Positions 9,701-18,423 are shown, numbered from the stretch's first letter. The stretch: 64,000 nucleotides of DNA from Cytophagales bacterium (GCA_024742395.1 JANSYO010000001.1:116772-180771); one strand, 5' to 3'. Numbers and translations: made by a program. Notes: generated by a model from the sequence alone, not told the origin.

Positions 9701-10378
9701 TTAAACGTGAAAATTCTCTGTCACAATTTTGCCATCGAACAAATTGACTGTTCGGTGAGCAAAACCTGCATCATAGGGTGAGTGAGTTACCATGGCAATT
9801 GTGGTTCCTTCCTGGTTAAGTTCCTGAAGCAGATTCATTACATCTTCGCCATTGGCAGAATCAAGATTACCCGTAGGCTCATCGGCAAGTATCAATTTAG
9901 GTTTTGCTACCACCGCTCTGGCAATCGCCACCCGCTGCTGCTGCCCTCCTGATAGTTGCTGAGGAAAGTGATTTCTACGATGCATCATATTCATCCTTTC
10001 TAATGCGGCTTCTACTTTCTCCTTTCTTTCTGCCGCAGGAATTTTAAGGTATAAAAGAGGCAGTTCTACGTTTTCAAAAACCGTCAATTCATCGATCAGA
10101 TTAAAGCTCTGGAAAACAAAACCTATGTTACCTTTTCTTAACTGGGCACGTTGCCTTTCTGTCATGCCTCCTACTTCTGTACCATAGAAATCATAGCTGC
10201 CTTCAGTGGGGTTATCTAATAAGCCCAGGATATTCAGGAGCGTAGATTTTCCACATCCCGAAGGCCCCATGATGGCAACAAACTCACCATCCTTAATTTC
10301 CATGTCTATGCCATTTAAGGCAGTAGTTTCTACTTCATCAGTAGTAAACAGCTTTTGTAAATTACTTGTCTTTATCAT
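9701..10378 (-). CDS. ABC transporter ATP-binding protein (MacB/LolD type)
   Basis: 225 residues, the usual size for a stand-alone LolD/MacB-type ATPase. Walker A GPSGCGKS is at about 38-45, the Q-loop FQSFNL near 89-94, the signature LSGGQ at 142-146, Walker [13 protein letters not shown] at about 162-173, and the switch histidine in VTHS near 198. It would power the FtsX-type permeases encoded downstream on the same strand. It lies 29 bp after the membrane-fusion protein gene and is the only ATPase in the locus, so all four permeases presumably depend on it or on an ATPase encoded outside the window. Confidence 0.95.
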   Translation of the reverse strand: MIKTSNLQKLFTTDEVETTALNGIDMEIKDGEFVAIMGPSGCGKSTLLNILGLLDNPTEGSYDFYGTEVGGMTERQRAQLRKGNIGFVFQSFNLIDELTVFENVELPLLYLKIPAAERKEKVEAALERMNMMHRRNHFPQQLSGGQQQRVAIARAVVAKPKLILADEPTGNLDSANGEDVMNLLQELNQEGTTIAMVTHSPYDAGFAHRTVNLFDGKIVTENFHV

Positions 10379-10407
10379 GTTTTATAGCTTTGATACTTAA
10401 TGTCTTT

Positions 10408-11658
10408 TTATTTTAATTCCAAAACCTCTTTATCTCCGAAATTCCCATAGGAACTTGTTATTACTTTATCCCCAGGTTCCAGGCCATCCAGCACTTCATA
10501 ATATTGAGGGTTTTTACGACCCAATGTAATGTTCCTTTTCTCAGCCCTTGAGTCTCCCTCGGCTACCACATACACCCAGTTTCCGCCAGTGTCTGAGAAA
10601 AAGCCTCCTACAGGCAGTAATGTGGCTTTCTCTGATTGTCCTAATTCTAATCTTATAGGAGAAGACTGGCCTCTTCTGATTCCTTCAGGAGCAGATTTCA
10701 CAAAAACCATATCCACGGCAAATCTACCGTTCAATACTTCCGGGTAAACTTTTACAATTTCCATCTGGTTGGTCTGTCCATTGAAATCGAAATTCGCTTT
10801 TAAACCGGCAAATATTCTGGAAATATAATGTTCATCTATGTCTGCCCTGAGTTTAAAACCGTTCATGTCATCTATTTGGCCAATGTTTTGCCCCTGATTG
10901 ATATTTGACCCTATTTCCACATTTATGGCAGATAGTAATCCAGACACCGGTGCCTTTACTACCAGATTTTCCAATGTTTGCCTCCATAATTCTACGTTCT
11001 TTTCTGTTCTTTCCAGTGTTCCTTCTAGCTGCTTAATCTGTATCTCGGCATTCTCTTGCTGATACTTCTGAGATTCTATCTCTATCTCTCTTTGTCTCAC
11101 CAGTTTTTCATAATCTCTTTTGGTCTTCATGTATTCCATATCTGAAATCACATTGTCCTTTTTCAGTTGGGCATTTCTATCAAATGCGTCTTTTGCCTGT
11201 GCAATCTGAAAATCGAGATCACTCAATGTTTTTTGCAGATTAAAACGTTCTACCTTTAATCTTTGACGTGTATTCTGAAGTTCGTTCACCAATCGGCTCG
11301 CCTCTGTTTCAGACTGCAGAAAATTTAGCTTCAATTGCTGATTTTCTAAGCGTAAAATAATTTGTCCCTCGTTCACCATATTTCCGCCTTCCACCAGCTT
11401 CTGCGTCACATAACCACCTACTATGGCATCTAATTGAATGGTTTTCAGAGGTTGTACCACACCTTGTACAATAATGAACTCATCAAAAACACCCTCTTTC
11501 ACTTCAGAAACAGTGATTTTATCAGTCTCTACATTCAATTTTGATCGATGATCAGCAAACATGAAGTTGTAGCCCAGTAAGGATACCAGAATTACACCTA
11601 AGGAAATGGCTCCTATTCGCTTAGCAGACCAAAACTTCTTTTCAATTTTTCTATCCAT
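10408..11658 (-). CDS. HlyD/MacA-like membrane-fusion protein
   Basis: 416 residues. A single N-terminal transmembrane helix (about 17-34) is followed by a split biotinyl-lipoyl-like domain (VGGYVTQKLVEGGNMVNEGQ, then VKAPVSGLLSAINVEIGSNI), a long coiled-coil hairpin between them (about 115-220, rich in K/E/Q/L) and beta-barrel regions to the C-terminus. Such periplasmic adaptors bridge an inner-membrane ABC permease and an outer-membrane channel; no TolC-like gene is in view. It is the first gene of the minus-strand operon, 66 bp downstream of a strong sigma-54 promoter match. Confidence 0.93.
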   Translation of the reverse strand: MDRKIEKKFWSAKRIGAISLGVILVSLLGYNFMFADHRSKLNVETDKITVSEVKEGVFDEFIIVQGVVQPLKTIQLDAIVGGYVTQKLVEGGNMVNEGQIILRLENQQLKLNFLQSETEASRLVNELQNTRQRLKVERFNLQKTLSDLDFQIAQAKDAFDRNAQLKKDNVISDMEYMKTKRDYEKLVRQREIEIESQKYQQENAEIQIKQLEGTLERTEKNVELWRQTLENLVVKAPVSGLLSAINVEIGSNINQGQNIGQIDDMNGFKLRADIDEHYISRIFAGLKANFDFNGQTNQMEIVKVYPEVLNGRFAVDMVFVKSAPEGIRRGQSSPIRLELGQSEKATLLPVGGFFSDTGGNWVYVVAEGDSRAEKRNITLGRKNPQYYEVLDGLEPGDKVITSSYGNFGDKEVLELK

Positions 11659-11723
11659 TGTATTTCTAAATTCTTAAATCTGATTGTCCGTCAGTGAATA
11701 TTCCTCACGGTTGCCTTATACTT

Positions 11724-11740
11724 TGCCAAGGATGTGCCAA
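11724..11740 (-). promoter_or_regulatory. sigma-54 (-24/-12) promoter of the ABC exporter operon
   Basis: The minus strand reads TTGGCACATCCTTGGCA. The -24 element TTGGCAC is consensus, the GG-to-GC spacing is exactly 10 bp, and the -12 element TGGCA matches TTGCA at 4 of 5 positions. Transcription would start near 11712, leaving a leader of about 55 nt before the ATG at 11658. The divergent gene at 11910 encodes a sigma-54 activator, which makes this the obvious target. Confidence 0.8.
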
Positions 11741-11793
11741 AAGACATAACCATCTATTATACTGACACTTACATATTATTTAATAAATTTTTC

Positions 11794-11829
11794 TGTTCAT
11801 CTGCGTACAGGTTTGTTCGTTTTCGAACA
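11794..11829. promoter_or_regulatory. tandem activator-binding palindromes (enhancer, UAS)
   Basis: TGTTCGTTTTCGAACA at 11814-11829 is a perfect palindrome (6-bp arms, 4-bp spacer). TGTTCATCTGCGTACA at 11794-11809 is an imperfect copy shifted by exactly 20 bp, two helical turns, so both would face the same side of the DNA. They lie 54 and 74 bp upstream of the sigma-54 promoter, a normal enhancer distance. The same motif recurs at 2192-2207. Confidence 0.68.
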
Positions 11830-11909
11830 CTTATAGACAACATCCCTATATTGCATTCAAAAGCTATTCTTAACTTTAAAGAACTTTGCCTGATTAAGGC
11901 TCTCTAAAT

Positions 11910-13229
11910 ATGGCCAAAATACTCATTATTGACGACGACGTAGATATTCTTAGTGCTGCAAAACTTTTCCTAAAGAGGCATTTTGAGGAAATCACAATTG
12001 AAAAGAATCCAGAAAAGATCCCCTTTTTACTCAATAACTATACGTTTGATCTTATTCTCCTTGATATGAACTTCACGCAAGATGTGAATACCGGCAGAGA
12101 GGGTTTCCAGTGGCTTGACAAAATTCTTGATTTAAAGCCAGAGGCTAAAGTCGTTCTTTTTACTGCATATGGTGACGTGGAAATGGCGGTGAAATCTATA
12201 AAGCTGGGGGCAAAGGATTTTGTGCTGAAACCCTGGGAAAATGAAAAACTTTTAGAAAGTCTTAAAACAGCATTGAATGAAGAAGTAGTAATTCCGGAAA
12301 AACCCGCTACCGATATTATAGGAGAATCAGAGGCTATTAAGCAGGTCTTAGAAACTATGGAAAGAGTAGCAGACACTGACGCAAACGTCCTGATTTTAGG
12401 TGAAAACGGTACAGGAAAAGATTTGATGGCGAAGGCTCTTCATAAATATTCAGGTAGAAAAGAAGCTGAGTTCATTAGGGCCGATGTAGCCGCTCTACCA
12501 GAGACTCTCGTTGAGTCGGAGCTTTTTGGTCATGTTAAAGGAGCTTATACAGACGCAAGAGAAAACCGTGTGGGGAAATTTGAAGAGGCCAATCATGGCA
12601 CTTTATTTCTTGATGAAATCGGCAATTTATCTCTTCCTGTTCAAAGCAAACTGCTGAACGTTCTTCAAAACAGGACCATCTCACGCGTAGGAAGCAGTAA
12701 AGAAATCAAACTTGATATCAGACTTATTTGTGCCACAAATTCAGATATAGAGCAAAAGGCAATGGATGGCTCTTTCCGACAAGATTTACTCTACAGAATA
12801 AATACAATAACTTTAGAAATGCCTCCTCTAAGAGAGCGAATTGGAGACATAGAATTACTGGCAGAGCATTTCCTTCGCATTTACAGTAAACGGTATAGCC
12901 GAAAACTCACAGGCTTAAGTGCCAATCTCAAGAAAGAATTGGTAAGATATAGCTGGCCTGGAAATGTCAGAGAACTTCAGCATGCTATAGAGCGGGCTGT
13001 TATTATGTGCAAAGGTAAAACCTTAGAAACAGAAGATGTATTTGGAAATAAAGCAAGACCTACAGTAAAGTCTGGTGACAGCGTGAAAAGCTACGACCTA
13101 GAAAACATGGAAAAACAATTGATCGTCAAAGCTTTGAGACAATTTAGCGGCAATATAACTGAAGCGGCAAAAGAACTTGGCTTATCTCGGGCAGCCCTGT
13201 ATCGAAGAATCGAGAAATACGGCCTTTAA
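11910..13229 (+). CDS. sigma-54-dependent response regulator (NtrC family)
   Basis: 439 residues in three domains. An N-terminal receiver domain has acidic residues IDDD at 7-10, phospho-acceptor Asp52 and Lys107. A sigma-54 AAA+ domain follows, with Walker A GENGTGKD (164-171), the sigma-54 contact loop GAYTDA (211-216, a variant of GAFTGA) and Walker B LFLDE near 232-236. The C-terminal Fis-type HTH ends the protein (ITEAAKELGLSRAALYRRIEKYGL). Phosphorylated, it should open sigma-54 promoters after binding the enhancer palindromes at 11794-11829 and 2192-2227. The partner kinase gene follows 32 bp downstream; the ABC operon is divergent. Confidence 0.96.
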   Translation: MAKILIIDDDVDILSAAKLFLKRHFEEITIEKNPEKIPFLLNNYTFDLILLDMNFTQDVNTGREGFQWLDKILDLKPEAKVVLFTAYGDVEMAVKSIKLGAKDFVLKPWENEKLLESLKTALNEEVVIPEKPATDIIGESEAIKQVLETMERVADTDANVLILGENGTGKDLMAKALHKYSGRKEAEFIRADVAALPETLVESELFGHVKGAYTDARENRVGKFEEANHGTLFLDEIGNLSLPVQSKLLNVLQNRTISRVGSSKEIKLDIRLICATNSDIEQKAMDGSFRQDLLYRINTITLEMPPLRERIGDIELLAEHFLRIYSKRYSRKLTGLSANLKKELVRYSWPGNVRELQHAIERAVIMCKGKTLETEDVFGNKARPTVKSGDSVKSYDLENMEKQLIVKALRQFSGNITEAAKELGLSRAALYRRIEKYGL

Positions 13230-13261
13230 TATTTAATGAATTGTAAAAGGAAAGCTCACAA

Positions 13262-14575
13262 ATGAGAAAATTCTCTATTCAAGTCTTTTTACGTCTTATC
13301 CTTTTAGCGGGTCTGATATGTCCTATACCCTTTCTGATAGTTAGCAAAGATTATCTTCTCTCCACCGTCTTGTTGTTTTTTGGTGTTTTAACTATTGTTT
13401 CTTTGTATCGTCTGGTGACATCAGTTAATCAAAAACTCACCCTTTTTTTTGAGTCTATTCAATATTCAGATTTTACTGTAAAATTCAGTTCAGACAATAA
13501 ACTCGGAAGAAGCTTTAAAGACCTTAATCTTCAGATGAATCAGGTTATTGACGCCTTTAAAGCAGCACGAGCCGAAAAAGAAGCCAATATTCATTATTTA
13601 AATACTTTAGTTCAGCACGTTGATGTAGGTATTCTATGTTACGATTCTTCAGAACATATTGAGCTTCTAAATAATGCGGCCATCAGATTACTTGGTGTTT
13701 ACAGGCTCAGAAACCTCAGCGATTTGCTTGAAACAGACCAGCATCTTTTATACCACAAAATAAAAGAATTGCCTTCAAAAGGCAGGCTAATGTATGAAAC
13801 TAAAAATGGGATGCAGCTGGCCATTAACAGCACAAAAGTAAACCTAAGAGGAAGGGCTGTTAAAATTGTATCTCTTCAGAATATCAAGACTGAATTACAA
13901 GAAAAGGAAGTTAGTTCGTGGCAAAACCTGACCAAAGTACTCAGGCATGAAATAATGAACTCCATTGCTCCCATTGTTTCTCTTGTAGGTACCATGAGAA
14001 GTATTGTGAATGAAGATTTGGGGAATAATCCTGCCATTAAAGAGCCTGTAGAAGACCTTGATCTTGCCTTAGAAACCATAGAAACCAGAGGAAAAGGTAT
14101 CATGAAATTTGTGAACGCTTACAGAGATTTCACTACATTACCCAAGCCGGTATTCACCAAAATTAGAGTATCTGAGATCATTACGCATTTAGCCTCTCTC
14201 AATCAAAACCCTCAAATTAGTATCAAATGTGATGTAGACTTTGAGGTTAACTGTGACAGAGATCAGATTGAAATGATCTTAATAAATCTGCTTAAAAATG
14301 CAAAAGAGGCAATAGAAGCTAAAAGCGATGGCTTTGTTAATATCAATACCAAGATTAGTAATTCTATTGGTATTATTGAAGTTCACGACAACGGATCAGG
14401 CATTGTGCCAGAGGCACTTGAGAAAATTTTCATCCCTTTTTATACCACGAAAAAAACAGGCTCAGGAATTGGCTTAAGTTTATCTAAACAAATCATGCAA
14501 ATGCACAATGGCGAATTAGCTGTAAAGTCAGAATTAGGTAAGGGAACCGTTTTTGGACTAATCTTCAACGAATAA
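13262..14575 (+). CDS. sensor histidine kinase, partner of the sigma-54 regulator
   Basis: 437 residues. Two N-terminal transmembrane helices (about 8-27 and 31-50) leave almost no periplasmic loop, so sensing is likely within the membrane or cytoplasm. A coiled-coil linker and a PAS-like domain (about 110-205) precede the dimerisation/phosphoacceptor segment with LRHEIMNS (His229) and a HATPase domain with N-box LINLLKNAKEAIE, G1 HDNGSGI and G2 TGSGIGLSL. It resembles NtrY-type kinases. Its job is to phosphorylate the regulator encoded just upstream; by inference it reports on envelope stress or on the exporter's substrate. Confidence 0.95.
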   Translation: MRKFSIQVFLRLILLAGLICPIPFLIVSKDYLLSTVLLFFGVLTIVSLYRLVTSVNQKLTLFFESIQYSDFTVKFSSDNKLGRSFKDLNLQMNQVIDAFKAARAEKEANIHYLNTLVQHVDVGILCYDSSEHIELLNNAAIRLLGVYRLRNLSDLLETDQHLLYHKIKELPSKGRLMYETKNGMQLAINSTKVNLRGRAVKIVSLQNIKTELQEKEVSSWQNLTKVLRHEIMNSIAPIVSLVGTMRSIVNEDLGNNPAIKEPVEDLDLALETIETRGKGIMKFVNAYRDFTTLPKPVFTKIRVSEIITHLASLNQNPQISIKCDVDFEVNCDRDQIEMILINLLKNAKEAIEAKSDGFVNINTKISNSIGIIEVHDNGSGIVPEALEKIFIPFYTTKKTGSGIGLSLSKQIMQMHNGELAVKSELGKGTVFGLIFNE

Positions 14576-14577
14576 AA

Positions 14578-15051
14578 TTATCGGTTGCTCACGTAGTTCT
14601 CTTTCGCGACCGGATAGAAAAACCGATTTTTATCGTTTAGGCTTTTTAAAGTATTCTCCAAATATCTCGGATTGTAGAACCCCGTCAGTTGAGCAATTTC
14701 ATTTGCTCTGTAGTCACCCACCAAAATCGTAGGAAATACTTTAACTTCAAACTTCTCAACAATCTCCATTCCTTCAAAAGAATCAATATTGACTCTGTAA
14801 ACCAGAAAATTATTGTTTAGAAATTCTGCCAAATCTTCGTTTGAATAGGTTTCGGCATCCATCTTTTTGCATGGTCCGCACCAACTGGCCCAAAAATCAA
14901 TGAGAATGGGCCTGTGAAGTTTTTGAGCCTCTCTTAAAAAGTTGTCGTAAGAGCCTTGATAAAACGCAGTTTTTTCCTCCTTTGGACTAGGTAACCACGC
15001 AGAGGAGACAAATAAAATGCTGACGCATATATATAGGAATCTGGTTTTCAT
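14578..15051 (-). CDS. secreted thioredoxin-fold protein
   Basis: 157 residues with an N-terminal signal peptide (about 1-20) and a thioredoxin fold in which FWASWCGPCKK places the redox pair at Cys58 and Cys61. The DsbD-gamma-like arrangement (ILIDFWASWCGPCKKMDAETYSN, a cis-Pro region KVFPTILV) suggests a periplasmic thiol-disulfide reductase. It runs convergent to the kinase gene, with only 2 bp between the stop codons, and stands alone. The substrate is unknown. Confidence 0.9.
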   Translation of the reverse strand: MKTRFLYICVSILFVSSAWLPSPKEEKTAFYQGSYDNFLREAQKLHRPILIDFWASWCGPCKKMDAETYSNEDLAEFLNNNFLVYRVNIDSFEGMEIVEKFEVKVFPTILVGDYRANEIAQLTGFYNPRYLENTLKSLNDKNRFFYPVAKENYVSNR

Positions 15052-15474
15052 ATGAATGCACGTTTATTGAATAGGAATTATCAAGATTCATGCCAAGCAT
15101 AAATACATTGATAATCACAAATTTAGGTATTCCTGATTACCATTCAATAAAAAAAATTAGTGCTCTTAAAATATTAGCCCCTCCAGATGTCTGGAGGGGC
15201 AATATGATCACCTTTTAACCTAAATTCCAGTAAAATCAAAACACTGAATATTTTCTGTACCTCATTTCAAAACCTCAAAACATGATACTATTTTGATCCT
15301 ACGCAATTGAGCAACGGCAATATAAGATTAGTGCACTCCTTAGAAAAATTCTCTAGATTTAAGCAAGGATTCGTATGCTCAAACAGCTATTTGGGTAGAC
15401 GGCGAAAAGAAATACTACGGAACGTGCAACCCTTACACCCTTTACATGCATCTATGAATTGAAACAGGCCATTT
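15052..15474. other. 423-bp intergenic region with one strong palindrome
   Basis: No gene-sized ORF is present. It holds the inverted repeat at 15177-15200. An open frame of about 35 codons ends with TGA near 15458 and reads AIWVDGEKKYYGTCNPYTLY near its end; it has no start codon and could be a gene remnant or chance. No clear housekeeping promoter for the sigma-factor operon was found. Confidence 0.6.
15177..15200. repeat. GC-rich inverted repeat (11-bp arms)
   Basis: GCCCCTCCAGA and TCTGGAGGGGC are perfect arms separated by 2 bp, in an otherwise AT-rich region. No U-tract follows directly on either strand, so it is not a standard terminator. It lies upstream of both the thioredoxin gene (minus) and the sigma-factor gene (plus), so it could be an operator or a transcribed hairpin. 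Confidence 0.6.
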
Positions 15475-16041
15475 ATGACGAAAATTTTATCACTGTTTAA
15501 GTCCGAGTATGATCTTGCCAGGGCTATAAAACGTGGAGATAGAAATGCACAAACTCAGTTTTATGATCAATACTCAGGATTGATGCTAGCTATTTGTATG
15601 CGTTACATAGGTGATAAGATGGTAGCCGAAGATGTCATGATTAAAGGATTGATGAAAATCTTTGAAAAGATAGATCAATTTGGGTTTAAAGGAAGTTTTG
15701 AAGGTTGGGTCAAGAGAATAATGGTGAATGAGGCACTTATGCAGGTGCGTTCTCAGAAAAATCTGGAAGTAGACATGGATGAGGTCTCTACTCTAAACTT
15801 CAAAACAGAAGAAACCACAAATCTTGAAGAAGAAGATTTAATGACATTGATTAATAGCCTTCCGCCCGGGTACAGAACTGTATTTAATTTGTACGCGATA
15901 GAAGGTTACAGCCATGCTGAAATTGCTAAAGAATTAGGAATTTCTGAAGGAACTTCTAAATCACAATTAAGTAGAGCAAGGGCATTGCTGCAGGAGAAAC
16001 TAGGACAGCAGGATAACGAATTAAGGAAAACAATAAAATGA
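15475..16041 (+). CDS. RNA polymerase sigma factor, sigma-70 family (ECF type)
   Basis: 188 residues with region 2 (QFYDQYSGLMLAICMRYIGD, then the -10 recognition stretch FKGSFEGWVKRIMVNEAL) at about 28-90 and region 4 (LPPGYRTVFNLYAIEGYSH, then the HTH EIAKELGISEGTSKSQLSRA) at about 125-180. The region between them is short, as in ECF sigma factors. The stop overlaps the next start by 4 bp (ATGA, 16038-16041), so it is translationally coupled to the membrane protein downstream, a probable anti-sigma partner. The promoter it recognises is not known. Confidence 0.94.
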   Translation: MTKILSLFKSEYDLARAIKRGDRNAQTQFYDQYSGLMLAICMRYIGDKMVAEDVMIKGLMKIFEKIDQFGFKGSFEGWVKRIMVNEALMQVRSQKNLEVDMDEVSTLNFKTEETTNLEEEDLMTLINSLPPGYRTVFNLYAIEGYSHAEIAKELGISEGTSKSQLSRARALLQEKLGQQDNELRKTIK

Positions 16042-16940
16042 CTCACTTTAGTAAAATGAAAAAACATCCAATAGATGAGTTGTTTAACCAGAAATTAAAC
16101 AATTACCGGGTTGAGCCTTCAAAGGACCTGAAAGAAAGGTTTTTAAAACAACTTGAAGAACAACCAGAAAAGAAAGCTGCATTTACCCCACTCAGATGGT
16201 ATTTTGCAGCAGCAGCTTCAATTGCCATAATGATTGCAGTGGGCTGGTCTTTCTATGCAAGTTCATTAGACGACTCTACTCAAGGTGCTACTTTGAGCCA
16301 AATGACTCCTCCGGCTCCAAGCACAAGCTTAGAAGAAAACAACACTAAAGAAAGCAATAAATTAGAGCTGGTTACTTCCGAGCCTGAGGCAAAGCCAAAT
16401 ATGCAATTGGCCATCGTAAAACCATCTAAAAAAGTTAAAATTACAGAAACACCGTCTCTTGTTGAAAAGCCGGAATATATAGCTCCGGTATCGGCTACAG
16501 GTGTATCTGAAATTGACGAATTGATTCCTGATGAACTGACCTTAGCTCTGCAAGCATCTGAAGCTGAAAAAAAGCAAACTCGTAGAACAGAAGAGGTTGA
16601 AGGTATTTTCAGAAAAAGTGCAGGAGAAACTATTATCATTGTAGCATCAGATTTTGAAAAGGAAGAGAAGATATACCTACCACAAATTAACTCTGACTCT
16701 CCAATAACCCTTACTGAAGCCACCGATATTGCCGAGGGAAGAAACACCTCAGAAAAATCACTTTTAGCGAAAGTTTTCAAAGAAATCAAACATCTTAAAC
16801 ATGGAGAGAAAATTGGCTTCGACGAAATAGATCAGGGCCTAGCCATGACCTATGATGAAGATACCTTTATTGGTCACGAGGCCATGGAATTTCGCGAAAG
16901 ATTCAGATGGGTTAAAGAAAAGCTTTCTAAAGACGAATAA
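16038..16940 (+). CDS. single-pass membrane protein, probable anti-sigma factor
   Basis: 300 residues, not recognised as a named family. A charged cytoplasmic N-terminus (about 1-50) precedes one transmembrane helix (about 53-75, WYFAAAASIAIMIAVGWSF), then a Pro/Thr/Glu-rich periplasmic linker and an acidic C-terminal section. The topology and the 4-bp overlap with the sigma-factor gene point to an anti-sigma or membrane-tethered regulator (inference). A start at 16056 (MKKHPIDELF) is also possible and would remove six residues and the overlap. Confidence 0.8.
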   Translation: MTHFSKMKKHPIDELFNQKLNNYRVEPSKDLKERFLKQLEEQPEKKAAFTPLRWYFAAAASIAIMIAVGWSFYASSLDDSTQGATLSQMTPPAPSTSLEENNTKESNKLELVTSEPEAKPNMQLAIVKPSKKVKITETPSLVEKPEYIAPVSATGVSEIDELIPDELTLALQASEAEKKQTRRTEEVEGIFRKSAGETIIIVASDFEKEEKIYLPQINSDSPITLTEATDIAEGRNTSEKSLLAKVFKEIKHLKHGEKIGFDEIDQGLAMTYDEDTFIGHEAMEFRERFRWVKEKLSKDE

Positions 16941-16954
16941 ACCATAGTAAGAAA

Positions 16955-17989
16955 ATGACAAGACTTGTAGTTTCTATCTTCTTTATTTTAACCGCTTTTG
17001 CCTCAAAGGCAGAAATACTCAGAGACACAACTATTATTGAGTTCTCTGACAAAACGGTCAATAAACGTGTTACCGTTATTAGTACAGGTGACAAAGAAAT
17101 AGAACTCCCCGCTACCTTAAATATCAATAGTGTTTTGAAAGAGCTGGGGATAGATACCACAGAAAGAGAACGTGCCATTGTATTGATGGGCCAAAACGGC
17201 CAATCTAAAGATACCATACTGGTCATCTCACAATCGGGTCAGAAAATTCAAATCGTAACTAGACAGCCAATTATAAAAGAACAGAAGCCGGCTGAAGTTA
17301 GTCAAGAAAATAGAGACGGACTCAAAACCCAAGAACCGAAAGAAAACGGGAATATTCCAACGCCTGTTCAGGTTCCAAAATCAGCTAAGAACAAACGCTT
17401 TTTCCCAAAAAGTGATTTCGGTCTATATTTCGGTTTGAACAATATTAATATGAGTGGAGCAGATCCATTTAACCTGAGAACCTGGCCCTCTCGCTATATA
17501 GCCTTGTCATTTAGAAAAAACGCAACTCTTCTAAGGGGTGAGCAAGCTGATCTGGCCATAAGCTACGGCCCTGAAATAGCTTGGTACAATTTTATGTTCG
17601 AAAACAATACTACAGCCACCTTCACCAACGGACAGGTCGCTTTCCCCGACGCCCCGTTTTCTACCTCTAAATCAAAACTTGTGATGCCTTTTCTGAATTT
17701 ACCCGTCATGTTGAATATTGGTTTTAAAGAAGATAAATTCAAATTGGGACTGGGAGGCTATGTCGGCTACCGAATAGGTGGACACACAAAGACGAAAGAT
17801 ACAAATGGAAATAAAGAAAAAGTGAAAGGTTCTTATGGGCTTAATACTGTCCCATACGGTCTCACAGGAGAAATAGGTAAGAAGAACGGTTTAACTATAT
17901 TTTTTCGCTATGATTTGAACACTTTATTCGAATCTTCGCAAATCGTCACAAAAGATATAAATGCCTTCAGTGTGGGCATACGACTGTAA
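16955..17989 (+). CDS. outer-membrane beta-barrel protein
   Basis: 344 residues with a signal peptide (about 1-20, MTRLVVSIFFILTAFASKA). A low-complexity, charged central segment (about 105-145) is followed by a C-terminal barrel of alternating hydrophobic strands (FGLYFGLNNINMSG, YIALSFRKNATLL, LGLGGYVGYRIGG, LTIFFRYDLNTLF) that ends in the aromatic-poor strand FSVGIRL. It resembles the porin-family / PorT-like barrels of Bacteroidota. It lies 14 bp after the anti-sigma-like gene, so the three genes form one operon; the barrel may be the regulated output or the sensor. Confidence 0.87.
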   Translation: MTRLVVSIFFILTAFASKAEILRDTTIIEFSDKTVNKRVTVISTGDKEIELPATLNINSVLKELGIDTTERERAIVLMGQNGQSKDTILVISQSGQKIQIVTRQPIIKEQKPAEVSQENRDGLKTQEPKENGNIPTPVQVPKSAKNKRFFPKSDFGLYFGLNNINMSGADPFNLRTWPSRYIALSFRKNATLLRGEQADLAISYGPEIAWYNFMFENNTTATFTNGQVAFPDAPFSTSKSKLVMPFLNLPVMLNIGFKEDKFKLGLGGYVGYRIGGHTKTKDTNGNKEKVKGSYGLNTVPYGLTGEIGKKNGLTIFFRYDLNTLFESSQIVTKDINAFSVGIRL

Positions 17990-18075
17990 CAAGCACACTT
18001 TCAGTGGTTAAAAGAGAACTTTTAAAGAATACAGAATGCGTTCAAAAAAAAACATCAAGTTTTTTTCAAGGGAAT

Positions 18076-18106
18076 TTTGCCAAGACAAAAAAACGCCATA
18101 CTTTTG
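18076..18106 (+). promoter_or_regulatory. housekeeping promoter of the tRNA-tuf operon
   Basis: TTTG at 18076-18079 and TACTTTTG at 18099-18106 are separated by 19 bp, a perfect match to the Bacteroidetes consensus TTTG-N19-TAnnTTTG. The expected transcription start is near 18112, about 47 nt before tRNA-Tyr. Confidence 0.85.
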
Positions 18107-18158
18107 CAACTCCTTTTTCGGGAGGAGTAGTTCTTTGGAATAAATTACTGAGTTATTT

Positions 18159-18241
18159 GGGGGTGTACCAGAGTGGCCAAATGGGGCAGACTGTAAATCT
18201 GCTGGCGTATGCCTACGGTGGTTCGAATCCATCCGCCCCCA
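18159..18241 (+). tRNA. tRNA-Tyr (GTA)
   Basis: The acceptor stem GGGGGTG pairs with CGCCCCC; the anticodon loop CTGTAAA gives GTA. A long variable arm is present, as expected for bacterial class II tRNA-Tyr, and the T-arm contains GGTTCGAATCC. The discriminator is A; CCA is not encoded. It is first in a tRNA-Tyr/Gly/Thr-tuf transcription unit. Confidence 0.97.
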
Positions 18242-18272
18242 CACTTTTTTTTACAAAGCAATAATATTGAAT

Positions 18273-18345
18273 GCGGGCGTAGCTCAGTTGGTAGAGCGAC
18301 AGCCTTCCAAGCTGTAGGTCGCGGGTTCGAGCCTCGTCGCCCGCT
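18273..18345 (+). tRNA. tRNA-Gly (TCC)
   Basis: The acceptor GCGGGCG pairs with CGCCCGC; the anticodon stem ACAGC/GCTGT frames loop CTTCCAA, anticodon TCC. The T-arm is GCGGG-TTCGAGC-CTCGT. 73 nt, discriminator T, no encoded CCA. Confidence 0.97.
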
Positions 18346-18351
18346 CAATTA

Positions 18352-18423
<72 letters not shown>

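Noticed and set aside
15345..15458. Short frame reading AIWVDGEKKYYGTCNPYTLY
   Set aside because: No start codon and only about 35 codons; could be a remnant of a gene but cannot be supported.
18004..18348. Open frames on both strands over the tRNA cluster
   Set aside because: They overlap the tRNA-Tyr and tRNA-Gly genes, which are certain.
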